The notes under the pieces were generated by a model. The model had not been told where the DNA came from. It saw only the letters and a program-made list of their open reading frames with translations, and made no database searches. From G963678095 sp963678095 (GTDB taxonomy: Bacteria; Bacillota; Negativicutes; Selenomonadales; Selenomonadaceae), in assembly GCA_963678095.2 (NCBI GenBank), contig OY782746.1:1-64000 (forward strand): 64,000 bases of DNA, given 5' to 3'. The first letter of the stretch is position 1; each line of letters begins with the position of its first letter. The position numbers were made by a program, and so were the translations under genes. Below, piece by piece: positions 51,085 through 60,024 of this stretch.

Positions 51085-52353
51085 ATGAAAATATTATATT
51101 ATGACTGTTTTTGTGGGATCAGTGGGGATATGAACCTCGGGGCTTTGCTGGATTTGGGGCTTGATGAGGTACATCTGCGGTGTGAACTCGAAAAGCTTGG
51201 TTTAGAGGATGCATATGAGCTGCAGATCCGCCGGGACCAAAAACAGGGGATCGGTGGAGTCCGCGTAGATGTAGTTCTTACAGAAGATGGTGGTGCCGGG
51301 CATAAGCATGACCATGAGACGGCGCATCCTCCTATTGGTGAAACCGGCGGTAGCCATGAACATCATCACCATCACCATAATGAGCATCGAACCTTTCGCG
51401 ATATTGAGCAGCTCATCGGTAGTAGTGCGCTGTCGCCGGCGGTAAAAGAACACAGTCGGAAAATTTTCCGAAAGATTGCGGAAGCTGAGGGCAAGGTGCA
51501 TCAGAAGGATTTGTATGAGGTGCATTTTCATGAAGTCGGGGCGGTTGATTCCATCGTGGATATCGTCGGTGCGGCGATTGCCATGGACTATTTTAAGGCA
51601 GACCAGATTATTTGTTCGACGGTACAGCTCGGCGGTGGTTTTGTCCATTGTGCCCATGGGACGATTCCTGTACCAGCACCGGCTACGGTAGAGATTTTAC
51701 AGGGAATTCCAGTTAAGGCGGGGATTGTTCCCTTTGAAACGACAACACCAACCGGAGCCGCAATTCTGGCGGCGTCTGTGTCGGAATTTACTGATCAGCC
51801 ATCCTTTGTGATCGATCGGACAGGGTATGGCATCGGACATAGGGACCTTGAGATCCCTAATGTGCTGCGGGTTTATCTCGGCCATACCGAAGAAGGCATT
51901 CGCCAGCAGGATAATTACATGCTGGAAACTAATATCGATGATATGAATCCGGAATTTTATGGGTATGTAGAAGAACGTTTGTTCGCCAAAGGCGCGCTGG
52001 ATGTATTTAAGACACCAATTTGCATGAAGAAGGGGCGGGCGGCGACAAAACTCAGTGTTCTGGCCGCGGAAGATGCTGTTGAACAGCTGGCCGATGTGAT
52101 TTTCTATGAGACAACCTCTTTGGGAATTCGCAAATACCGGATTGAAAAACTGATGCTGGATCGGAAGTTTGAGGAAATCAGCACTATATACGGAGATGTA
52201 ACCGTGAAAAATGCCTATCATCATGGAGAGTGCATCAAATATAAGCCGGAATATGAGGATTGCCGAAGACTTGCCACCGAAAAGCAGCTGCCACTAGGGC
52301 AGATCTATCAGGAAGTTTATAAAGTTATCGAGGCGAATAAAGATGGTAAATAA
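51085..52353 (+). CDS. larC: LarC, nickel-insertion protein for the NPN cofactor
   Basis: 422 residues from ATG 51085 (AGGGAGAA upstream). KILYYDCFCGISGDMNLGALLDLG opens the LarC fold; a histidine-rich loop (HEHHHHHHNEH, about residues 90-101) probably stores nickel. YEVHFHEVGAVDSIVDI and TTPTGAAILA follow. In Lactiplantibacillus plantarum LarC is made through a programmed frameshift, while here it is one uninterrupted frame. It inserts Ni into the pyridinium-bis-thiocarboxylate made by LarB and LarE. Overlaps larE by 11 bases. Confidence 0.95.
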   Translation: MKILYYDCFCGISGDMNLGALLDLGLDEVHLRCELEKLGLEDAYELQIRRDQKQGIGGVRVDVVLTEDGGAGHKHDHETAHPPIGETGGSHEHHHHHHNEHRTFRDIEQLIGSSALSPAVKEHSRKIFRKIAEAEGKVHQKDLYEVHFHEVGAVDSIVDIVGAAIAMDYFKADQIICSTVQLGGGFVHCAHGTIPVPAPATVEILQGIPVKAGIVPFETTTPTGAAILAASVSEFTDQPSFVIDRTGYGIGHRDLEIPNVLRVYLGHTEEGIRQQDNYMLETNIDDMNPEFYGYVEERLFAKGALDVFKTPICMKKGRAATKLSVLAAEDAVEQLADVIFYETTSLGIRKYRIEKLMLDRKFEEISTIYGDVTVKNAYHHGECIKYKPEYEDCRRLATEKQLPLGQIYQEVYKVIEANKDGK

Positions 52354-53167
52354 TCAAAAATATACGGAGCTGCTCTCTTATTTACAGCAGCTCGGCCGCG
52401 TCGTGGTTGCTTTTTCCGGCGGAGTCGACAGTACGTTTTTGCTCAGAGCGGCAAAAGAGGCCCTCGGCGAAGAAAATGTAAAAGCTATTACCATAGCAAC
52501 GCCCTATATTCCTCGTTGGGAGCTTGAAGAAGCAAAAGTTTTTGCCACGGAAATGGGAGTCGCTTTTGAACGAATGGAATTTCCCCTGCCAGAGGCAATT
52601 AAAAACAATCCGGAAAATCGCTGCTATCTGTGTAAAAAAGCGGTGTTTACCACACTGAAAGCAGCGGCCCTGGCAGGCGGATTTTCACATGTCGTCGATG
52701 GAACGAACCTTGATGATCTCGGTGATTATCGGCCAGGGCTCCGGGCTTTGGCCGAACTTGAGATTAAGAGCCCCCTGCGGGATTGCTGCCTGACCAAAGC
52801 GGATATTCGGCAGTTGTCGCAACAGCTGCGGCTTCCGACCTGGGATAAGCCCTCTTATGCCTGCCTGTTGACCCGGATTCCTTATGGACAGGAATTGAAG
52901 GCAGAAGATTTTATAAAAATTGAGCAGGCGGAACGCTATCTGATGCAGCTTGGCTTTCGGGCGGTCCGGGTACGCCTGCATGGAACGCTGGCCCGCATTG
53001 AGGTTCCGGCATCGCAGCGGCGAGAGCTTTTTGATGAGCAGCTGCTCACGCAGATTTCTTCTCAGCTTAAGGCGTTTGGCTTTCGCTATGTAACCCTTGA
53101 CCTTGAAGGGTACCGGACGGGCAGCTTTAATGAGGCTCTTTCTGTGGCAGGCGGTGATAAGAGATGA
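52343..53167 (+). CDS. larE: LarE, ATP-dependent sacrificial sulfur transferase
   Basis: 274 residues. The PP-loop SGGVDST near residue 25 adenylates the pyridinium substrate; RCYLCKKAVF and KPSYACLLTRIPYG carry conserved cysteines, the latter matching the position of the sacrificial Cys in LarE, which gives its sulfur. It therefore looks like the single-turnover type, not the three-cysteine iron-sulfur type, but this needs structural comparison. Coupled to larC and larB by overlaps. Confidence 0.94.
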   Translation: MVNNQKYTELLSYLQQLGRVVVAFSGGVDSTFLLRAAKEALGEENVKAITIATPYIPRWELEEAKVFATEMGVAFERMEFPLPEAIKNNPENRCYLCKKAVFTTLKAAALAGGFSHVVDGTNLDDLGDYRPGLRALAELEIKSPLRDCCLTKADIRQLSQQLRLPTWDKPSYACLLTRIPYGQELKAEDFIKIEQAERYLMQLGFRAVRVRLHGTLARIEVPASQRRELFDEQLLTQISSQLKAFGFRYVTLDLEGYRTGSFNEALSVAGGDKR

Positions 53168-53910
53168 ATAAAGCGGATATACGGACTTTGTTGCAAAAAG
53201 TAGAGTCCAAGGAAATCGGCGTTGAGACTGCACTGAAGGAAATTGAGGATTTACCCTACAAGGACCTTGGCTTTGCCAAGATTGACAATCACCGGGAACT
53301 GCGTGTCGGGTATCCGGAAGTCATTTATTGCGGCGGCAAGACCGCTGAACAGGTAAAGGCCATTGTTGAATTTATGCTGACCAAGGACAATAATATCCTG
53401 GCAACCCGGGCGAACGAACAAATGTACGAGGCAGTTAAAACAATCTGTCCGTCGGCCCGGTATAATTCGCTGGGGCGGACGATTACAATTCGTCAGCGAG
53501 AAATAGAACTGTCAAAGAGCTATATTGCCATCGTTGCTGCGGGGACCTCGGATCTGGCTGTTGTTGAAGAAGCAGCCGAAACGGCAGCGATTCTTGGCAA
53601 CCGGGTAGAGAAAATTGTCGATGTCGGAGTTGCCGGGATTCATCGCCTGTTTGCCCATATGGCGGTTATCCGCGGAGCAAAAGTACTGATTGTCATTGCC
53701 GGAATGGAAGGCGCACTGGCCAGTGTTATTGGTGGGCTTGTGGATAAGCCGATCATCGCGGTGCCGACAAGTGTTGGCTATGGGGCAAGCTTTAATGGCC
53801 TGGCGGCGCTCTTATCCATGCTCAACAGCTGCGCCAGCGGCGTCAGTGTGGTCAATATCGATAATGGCTTTGGTGCAGCCTATAATGCCAGCATGATCAA
53901 TAAGCTTTAA
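53164..53910 (+). CDS. larB: LarB, pyridinium biscarboxylic acid synthase
   Basis: 248 residues. DLGFAKIDNHRELRVGYPEVIYCGGKT at the N-terminus, then a PurE-like domain with IVAAGTSDLAVVEEAAETA, DVGVAGIHRL and PTSVGYGASFNGLAALL. LarB carboxylates the nicotinic-acid adenine dinucleotide and removes AMP, the first step to the nickel-pincer cofactor. Overlaps larE by 4 bases (ATGA). Together LarB, LarE and LarC form the full cofactor path; the enzyme that uses it is not in view. Confidence 0.95.
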   Translation: MNKADIRTLLQKVESKEIGVETALKEIEDLPYKDLGFAKIDNHRELRVGYPEVIYCGGKTAEQVKAIVEFMLTKDNNILATRANEQMYEAVKTICPSARYNSLGRTITIRQREIELSKSYIAIVAAGTSDLAVVEEAAETAAILGNRVEKIVDVGVAGIHRLFAHMAVIRGAKVLIVIAGMEGALASVIGGLVDKPIIAVPTSVGYGASFNGLAALLSMLNSCASGVSVVNIDNGFGAAYNASMINKL

Positions 53911-53963
53911 GTATGATAATATCTATAAGAAACCAGGCATTTAATTAACGTATAAGGAGACGA

Positions 53964-55091
53964 ATGGATATGGAAATGAAAAAACTGGGGTTTGGCTTTA
54001 TGCGCCTGCCACTGAAAAATAAAGAAGAGGCTACAGCCATTGATTTTTCGGTGCTAAACCAGATGGTGGATTCTTTTTTGGCACAGGGCTTTACGTATTT
54101 TGATACGGCCTATATGTACCATGGCGGCCACAGTGAAACCGCTATGCGCGAAGCACTGGTAAAGCGCTACCCGCGTGAGCGCTTTCAGCTGGCAGATAAA
54201 ATGCCAACGATGTTTTTAAAGCAGGCTCAAGATCATGAACGAATCTTCAACGAGCAGCTTGAGCGGTGCGGGGTCTCCTTTTTTGATTACTACATGTTGC
54301 ACAATTTAGGGGTAGTGAACTATCAGACCGCGGAAAGACTCGGTAGCTTTGCCTTTATCGTTGAGAAAAAGCAGCAGGGGCAGATCCGTAAGATTGGCTT
54401 TTCCTATCATGATGATGCCAACCTGCTCGATGAAATTCTGACCAAACATCCGGAAGTCGATTTCGTCCAGCTGCAGATCAACTATCTTGACTGGAACAAC
54501 GAAAGCATCCAGTCGCGTAAATGCTACGAAGTGGCAAGAAAGCACAATAAACCAGTGATTGTCATGGAGCCGGTAAAGGGTGGCAATCTGGCCAATGTCC
54601 CGGAAAAAGCCGAAGCCCTGTTTAAAGCGCATCATCCGGATCTGTCGGTACCTTCCTGGGCGGTACGCTTTGCGGCCAGCCACGACGGCGTCTTTATGGT
54701 CTTAAGCGGCATGTCGGACTTGGCGCAGCTGACAGATAACACCAGCTATATGGCGGATTTTCAGCCGCTGTCTGAGGCTGAGACCGCAATTGTCAATCAG
54801 GCAACAGACATCCTCAATGAAGCGATTACAGTGCCCTGTACGGCCTGTGGCTACTGTGTCGATGATTGCCCGCAGCAGATTGCCATCCCGCGTTATTTTG
54901 CCCTTTACAACACGGAAAAACAATCAAAGCCAAGTGCGTTTTCCACGCAGCGCGTTTACTATGAAAACTGTACCAAGACACACGGCAAGGCCTCAGACTG
55001 TATTGAATGCGGACAATGCGAAGCACACTGCCCGCAGCATATCGAAATCGTTAAGCATCTAAAAGATGTGGCGGCTGTCTTTGAAGGTTAA
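53964..55091 (+). CDS. Aldo/keto reductase with C-terminal ferredoxin-like clusters
   Basis: 375 residues. The barrel has FDTAYMYHGGHSE with catalytic Asp and Tyr, K in LADKMPT and H in YYMLHNLG. The C-terminus holds CTACGYCVDDCP and CIECGQCEAHCP, which should bind two 4Fe-4S clusters and point to electron input from ferredoxin. ATG 53964 or 53970 follow AAGGAG; 53970 has better spacing. It ends the MerR-controlled operon; the AdhR class of MerR often controls aldehyde detoxification, so an aldehyde substrate fits. Confidence 0.94.
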   Translation: MDMEMKKLGFGFMRLPLKNKEEATAIDFSVLNQMVDSFLAQGFTYFDTAYMYHGGHSETAMREALVKRYPRERFQLADKMPTMFLKQAQDHERIFNEQLERCGVSFFDYYMLHNLGVVNYQTAERLGSFAFIVEKKQQGQIRKIGFSYHDDANLLDEILTKHPEVDFVQLQINYLDWNNESIQSRKCYEVARKHNKPVIVMEPVKGGNLANVPEKAEALFKAHHPDLSVPSWAVRFAASHDGVFMVLSGMSDLAQLTDNTSYMADFQPLSEAETAIVNQATDILNEAITVPCTACGYCVDDCPQQIAIPRYFALYNTEKQSKPSAFSTQRVYYENCTKTHGKASDCIECGQCEAHCPQHIEIVKHLKDVAAVFEG

Positions 55092-55111
55092 GACCTAGGG
55101 TAATAAAAAAT

Positions 55112-55162
55112 AAAAGCCAGGCAGATATTTTAAAACAAATATCTGCCTGGCTTTTTTACGGC
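55112..55162 (+). terminator. Intrinsic terminator after the aldo/keto reductase
   Basis: A perfect 19-bp stem (55112-55130 with 55137-55155) around a 6-base loop, followed by a run of T. Very strong. Confidence 0.95.
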
Positions 55163-55681
55163 TTATGATGATGTAGCCCCCTACGAATAATAATAGAGCA
55201 GGGGAGAGATGCCCTACTCACCTATTTGTGGAAAAGGAGATATTGGCGAGTAGATGGTAATAAATTTCTGGGAGAAGGCCTGTTTTTAAAACGATTACTG
55301 TGAGGGAATGGTATTGCTTATAATAAAATAGAACGTTATGGTCAATGTAGCAATATAGGATAAAAAGAAACTTTGGATGGTTAAAAAAACAAAAGGCTGT
55401 AAAGATCAGTGACACAATATATTGTGCTATAGATATAGTCGACTGTATTATTGCTGGGATAATTCGATATTGCTTTAATGGTGATATAAAAAATATATTC
55501 ATAACACGTAACGTAATATATCGCATTCTATAGGTCATTATATAAAGGTATTTACATGTCCTATATATTGACGTCAGCAAGGTGTGGTATATGTGACTAA
55601 AAAGTTTATCCTAAAAATTTAATCCTTATATTATAAAAGTCTTTAACAAAATACGTGGCATATTACCTTTAAAACGGTGTT

Positions 55682-55712
55682 TACTTCCGATAACTATAAA
55701 TTATCGGAAGTA
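55682..55712. repeat. 12-bp perfect inverted repeat
   Basis: TACTTCCGATAA and TTATCGGAAGTA with a 7-base loop. No U-run follows. It could be a regulator-binding site or a remnant end of a mobile element. Confidence 0.6.
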
Positions 55713-55787
55713 TTGCATGAGCTTAATTTGTCAGAATTTTACTGTGTTACAAATTACTTTAAATCCATATACTGGTAGAATTTTGGT

Positions 55788-55856
55788 AAGCCATCGATTT
55801 TCACTCCTTATAGGTTTGCTGGACACTTACCTTTTTCGGAGTTTCGATGGCTTTTT
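55788..55856 (+). terminator. Long hairpin with U-tract
   Basis: AAGCCATCGA (55788-55797) and TCGATGGCTT (55844-55853) pair, with CTCC/GGAG inside, followed by TTTTT. Looks like a terminator left from a gene that is no longer there. Confidence 0.6.
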
Positions 55857-56315
55857 AAGTATAGCAAAGGTTAATTGCTATCTAATTGAGTATTCCGGTC
55901 TCAAAGTCATCACCTGACCGGTGATTGGAAATCAGTATACCGACTAAATGGAAATCAGCATACTGGCGAACAGAAATCAATAATTTCTTGTCCTATAATG
56001 AATTTATACATCGAATGATGTAAATTCATTATTAGGAGGTCAAAATTATGACCAAGTACAGAGAAATCCTTAGGCTGACAAGCCTAGGATTCTCACAACG
56101 TAATATCATGCAAAGTTGTGGTGTTGCTCAGAAAACTGTCGTAAAGATTCAACGCCGTGCTAAAGAGCTAGGAATATCATGGCCTTTAGACGAATCAATG
56201 ACCGACAAATCTTTGGAAAACTTGATGTTTCCAAAAGAACAGAAAAACCTTAGCAATAAACGGCTCCCCGATTTAGTCCACACTCGTAAGGAATTGCTTA
56301 AAAATGGTGTAAGTA

Positions 56316-57875
56316 ATGTCTACTGCGCAAAAGCGATTTTTTGAGAATCCTTCCATTGGAAGCTCCCCCAAAATGCCTGTACGATGTTTATTACCAATTT
56401 TAAAATTTGAGCGCACTGAAGCTTGCTCAGATTCAATGCCAAAATCGACAATGCGATTACCGTTTGCGTTGTTTCCTTCAAATAGGTTCGGATTTTTCCC
56501 AATCCAAACCGTCGTTTTGCTAGACTGAAGGCTCGCTCTACTTCAACTCGATCGCAAATATCTTCATATTCCGTTTTTCTGTCTCGCACAGCATCGTTCT
56601 TCGGTCGTCCAAGCGCCGGGCCGGAAAGCCGTATCCCTTTCTCTTTGCAATAGGCTAGATTTCCTCGATTCCGGTAGATTTTATCTGCCAGCACTCGTTC
56701 GGGATATCTTCCATAACGAGCATAGTAGTGTTCGACTTCCATTTGCAATAGTTCGCTTTCATTGTATGCTTCAAAGCTTTGCTGTTCCAGACGCACTACT
56801 CCATCAACTACACTAATATCTAGTTTCACCCCGAATTCTGTGGGTGCTTTTGCTTTTCCACGGACAATAGGCCGCAAATATGGCTGCCTTAGATTCACAA
56901 TCCTCTGGCTCACGCTATGCACTTTATGATCATACATGTATTTTTGCTGTTCATAAAGTTTTGCGATAACTTCTAGCTGCCGCTGATATTTTTCGGCAAG
57001 TGGTCTTCCATCCTGACGGAGTATTGCAACGATCTTTTCATTGCGGGAAATATACTGTAACTGTTGACGTACTGCCTTGCGTATTTTCTTTGCACTATTT
57101 TTCTTGCTGCGGGCGATGCTCAAATACTGTTTTCTTGCATTTTGGCGATACATTCGAGGTTTCTTACCATCTTCCGGAGTATACAGAACATCCACGATCT
57201 TCTCAAGCTTTTCACGCGCTTCGTTGAGCAGTTCAACATCTCTTGGATATTTAATCTGCGATGGCGCACAGGTTGCATCAACGATGAGTGTTCCTTTATT
57301 GGAAGGTGGTTGTGGCTTGTCATCATCTTTGTGGTCTTCTTCTGCTTTACGTTTGGCTTCCATTTTACGGATGATCTGTTCATTGATTGCTTCCAGCTTT
57401 TCTGGTGTTAGCCGCTTACGAAACCGTACCATGGCCGATGGATCAAAGGGTGCCTTGTATTCATATCCTGGCAACCCGCAGAAATATTGCAAGTATGGAT
57501 TTTCTTTGATCTGCTCGGCGGTTTCTTCATCTGAGTACCCGTATTCAATCTGAATGAGCAACGCGCCCAAAGCCATCCGGGCTGGTTTTGCAATATGGCC
57601 TTTAAATCCTTTGAAAAGTTTTGCATACTCTGTTTCGATTTCATCCCATGAAATTAATTCTGCTTTTTTGACCCAGCGATTCGCTGAATTCATATGCATT
57701 CCAATAGGTTGGTTAAAATCTTCAAATGTCATCTGTTTGGAAGGTATTTTATACATTTTCATCACCTGCGTGCAAGGTTTTTGAGCATTTTCCCGCAATA
57801 CTCATGCACTTATTATACGCCTTATTGGCTTTGAATTCAGCTATTATGCGCCTTTTGGCTTTGTGCAGTACACAT
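56316..57875 (-). mobile_element. Nested IS of the IS5/IS1182-like type with 6-7 bp target duplication
   Basis: About 1,560 bases. The ends read ATGTCTACTGCGCAAA and, on the complement, ATGTGTACTGCACAAA, imperfect inverted repeats. TAAGTA (or TAAGTAA) flanks both sides at 56310-56315 and 57876-57881. One transposase is encoded on the minus strand. The intact frame and clean duplication indicate a recent hop. Confidence 0.88.
56320..57756 (-). CDS. DDE transposase of the nested IS
   Basis: About 478 residues from ATG 57756 (CAGGTG upstream; ATG 57762 is also possible). It begins MYKIPSKQMTFEDFNQP and has the DUF772-type N-terminal domain (NPYLQYFCGLPGYE, MVRFRKRL). The catalytic D-D-E appear in LIVDATCAP, VLADKIYRNR and VERAFSLAKRRFGLG. 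Its stop lies inside the terminal inverted repeat. Intact, so possibly active. IS5 or IS1182 family cannot be separated here. Confidence 0.9.
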   Translation of the reverse strand: MYKIPSKQMTFEDFNQPIGMHMNSANRWVKKAELISWDEIETEYAKLFKGFKGHIAKPARMALGALLIQIEYGYSDEETAEQIKENPYLQYFCGLPGYEYKAPFDPSAMVRFRKRLTPEKLEAINEQIIRKMEAKRKAEEDHKDDDKPQPPSNKGTLIVDATCAPSQIKYPRDVELLNEAREKLEKIVDVLYTPEDGKKPRMYRQNARKQYLSIARSKKNSAKKIRKAVRQQLQYISRNEKIVAILRQDGRPLAEKYQRQLEVIAKLYEQQKYMYDHKVHSVSQRIVNLRQPYLRPIVRGKAKAPTEFGVKLDISVVDGVVRLEQQSFEAYNESELLQMEVEHYYARYGRYPERVLADKIYRNRGNLAYCKEKGIRLSGPALGRPKNDAVRDRKTEYEDICDRVEVERAFSLAKRRFGLGKIRTYLKETTQTVIALSILALNLSKLQCAQILKLVINIVQAFWGSFQWKDSQKIAFAQ

Positions 57876-59153
57876 TAAGTAAAAAATTATTATGGACTGA
57901 ATATTTAGAAGACTGCCGACTAAACGGCGATGAACCACTTATGTACTCGCAGTTTTGCCATTACCTTTTGCAAGATGAGCAAAAACGTCGTGCTACGATG
58001 CATATTAGCCGTAAACCAGGTGAACAGGTCGAAGTAGATTGGGCTGGAGACCCAGCAAAGATTATTGATCCTGATACTGGTGTGATTACTGAAGCTTATC
58101 TTTTTGTCGGTGTTATGACATATAGCCAGTATGCTTATGTGGAAGCTTTTATCAATGAAAAGCAGCGTGCTTGGATTACGGCTCATGTCCATATGTACAA
58201 CTACTTCGGCGGTGTTGCAAAAATTCTTGTTCCAGATAACTGCAAAACTGCTGTAATTCATACAAAAGATTGGTATACACCTAAACTTAATGTAACTTAT
58301 CATGAAATGGCTGAACATTATGGCACTGCCATTATTCCAGCTAGGATTAGAAAACCTAAAGATAAGGCAAATGTCGAAGGTACTGTTGGCAACATTTCCA
58401 CATGGATAACTGCTGCGCTTAGAAATGAGCAATTCTTCTCTTTGGATGAACTTAATGCTGCAATCCGAGAAAAACTCGAAGCATTTAACTTAAGAACTTT
58501 TCAAAAGAAAGAAGGTAGCAGATTGAGTCTCTTCCACCACGAAGAGTTGCCTTTCCTAAGCCCACTACCAGCTACCTCTTACGAACTGGCGGACTGGAAA
58601 CAAGCCACCGTTCAGTTTAATTATCACATATCACTTGAAGGAATGCTATATTCTGTTCCATATGAATACATCAAACTCAAAGTCGATGTGAGGGTAACTG
58701 ATAGAGTTTTAGAAATTTTTTATAACCACAATCGTATTGCATCCCATAAACGCCTTTATGGCCGTAAGGGACAATACAGCACTATCCTAGAACATATGCC
58801 GCCAGACCATCAGAAGTATCTAGAATGGAACGGAGATCGCTTTAGGCATTGGGCTCAAAAAATTGGACCTAATACTCATAAAGTCATTATTGCCATTCTA
58901 TCCTCCAGCCGCGTGGAACAACAAACCTATAAAAGTTGCATGGGATTACTCAAGTTAGCCGAGAGACATTCAGAATCACGTCTTGAATCGGCTTGTGAGA
59001 AAGTTTTGAGCTACACAGCAAGTCCAAGTTATAAGAGTATCAAAAATATTCTTACCACAGGAATTAAAGAGAGCTTAAAACCAGACACAGAGAAGCCCCT
59101 GAAGAACAATTATGGCGTAACACGCGGCGCAAGCTACTATGGAGGTAAAGGTA

Positions 59154-59930
59154 ATGATAAATAATCCAACAATTGATAAACTTATAGAAATGCGTTTAAC
59201 TGCAATGGCCGAAGCTTATCTGCAACAAGTCTCTGATCCTAAGATGAAGGAGATTGACTTTGAAGACCGTATGGGCATGATGGTTGATATTGAATATACC
59301 AGAAGAAAAAATAATCGTTTGAATCGCCTTATTAAAAATGCTGAGTTTGAGCAACCAGATGCCAGTATTATGGAAGTCAACTATTCGTCAGGACGAAAAA
59401 TCAACAAGGATTTGATCAAACGCCTTGCTACTTGCGAGTACATCGCAGAATTCAGAAATATTTTCATCACTGGTGCAACAGGTTGTGGTAAAACATATCT
59501 TGCCAATGCCTTCGGGATGGAAGCCTGTAAGCATTACTACAAAACGCAATACGTTCGTCTGCCAGATCTACTTTTAGACATCGAACACGCAAGGAGTGAG
59601 GGTACTTACAAAAAAGTAATGACAAAATACTCTAATCCCGTTCTTCTAATAATTGACGAATGGCTACTTTTGAAACCTACTCAAAATGAAGCAAAAGACA
59701 TTTTCGAGCTCCTTCATCGACGAAGAAAACGTTCATCCACAATTTTTTGTTCTCAATACAGGCATGAAGGTTGGTATGATCAACTTGGCGGTGATGATTC
59801 ACCGCTGGCTGATGCCATTCTTGATCGAATTGTTCATGATTCGTACAAGATAAATATCGAAAGCATTGATCCAACGAAAGATTTATCGATGCGAGAGGTT
59901 TATGGATTAGATAAACGGCTGAGCGAATAA
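59154..59930 (+). CDS. istB: IstB helper ATPase of the IS21 element
   Basis: 258 residues from ATG 59154, 10 bases after GGAGGTAAAGG and overlapping the istA stop. ATGCGKTYLANAFG is Walker A, LLIIDEWLL Walker B, with sensor residues in TIFCSQYRHEGWYDQL. In IS21 elements IstB regulates transposase and target choice. It is intact, though istA is not. Confidence 0.94.
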   Translation: MINNPTIDKLIEMRLTAMAEAYLQQVSDPKMKEIDFEDRMGMMVDIEYTRRKNNRLNRLIKNAEFEQPDASIMEVNYSSGRKINKDLIKRLATCEYIAEFRNIFITGATGCGKTYLANAFGMEACKHYYKTQYVRLPDLLLDIEHARSEGTYKKVMTKYSNPVLLIIDEWLLLKPTQNEAKDIFELLHRRRKRSSTIFCSQYRHEGWYDQLGGDDSPLADAILDRIVHDSYKINIESIDPTKDLSMREVYGLDKRLSE

Positions 59931-60024
59931 ATTAAGGCATTGGGTTATCGAAGTATGATTTCCAGTTCCGGACTCATGATTTCCTTGTTTCCGGAACTGC
60001 GATTTCATCGCACAAGAATATTCA

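Larger units (their letters stand above)
55163..55921. other. AT-rich intergenic DNA upstream of the IS21 element
   Basis: About 760 bases with no credible gene. It contains two clear hairpins (listed separately). The long AT-rich frames on each strand consist of Ile, Tyr, Phe and Leu without a ribosome site and look like chance. Confidence 0.6.
56048..59164 (+). pseudogene. istA: istA transposase split by another insertion sequence
   Basis: The first 89 residues lie at 56048-56315 (helix-turn-helix part) and the rest at 57876-59164. Joining at the duplicated TAAGTA gives KNGVSKKLLWTEYLED without a frame loss, about 518 residues in total, as usual for IstA. The catalytic D-D-E (EVDWAGD, VPDNCKT, DKANVEG) lies in the second part. 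Without an excision the split gene cannot make a full protein. Confidence 0.92.
55922..60012 (+). mobile_element. IS21-family element with nested insertion
   Basis: istA and istB overlap in the IS21 order. The left end starts TGATTGGAAATCAGTATACC and the complement of the right end TGCGATGAAATCGCAGTTCC; both are followed by further copies of GGAAATCA (left at about 55956, right near 59983 and 59960), the multiple terminal transposase-binding repeats of IS21 elements. A second IS interrupts istA. Direct repeats at the outer ends were not found, so the limits are approximate to a few bases. Confidence 0.8.

Noticed and set aside
55218..55580. 120-codon frame on the minus strand in AT-rich DNA
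   Set aside because: Composition is Ile/Tyr/Phe/Leu as expected from random AT-rich sequence, with no ribosome site and no recognisable domain.
55717..55917. 66-codon plus-strand frame before the IS21 end
   Set aside because: It runs through the hairpin-terminator at 55788-55856 and shows no protein pattern.
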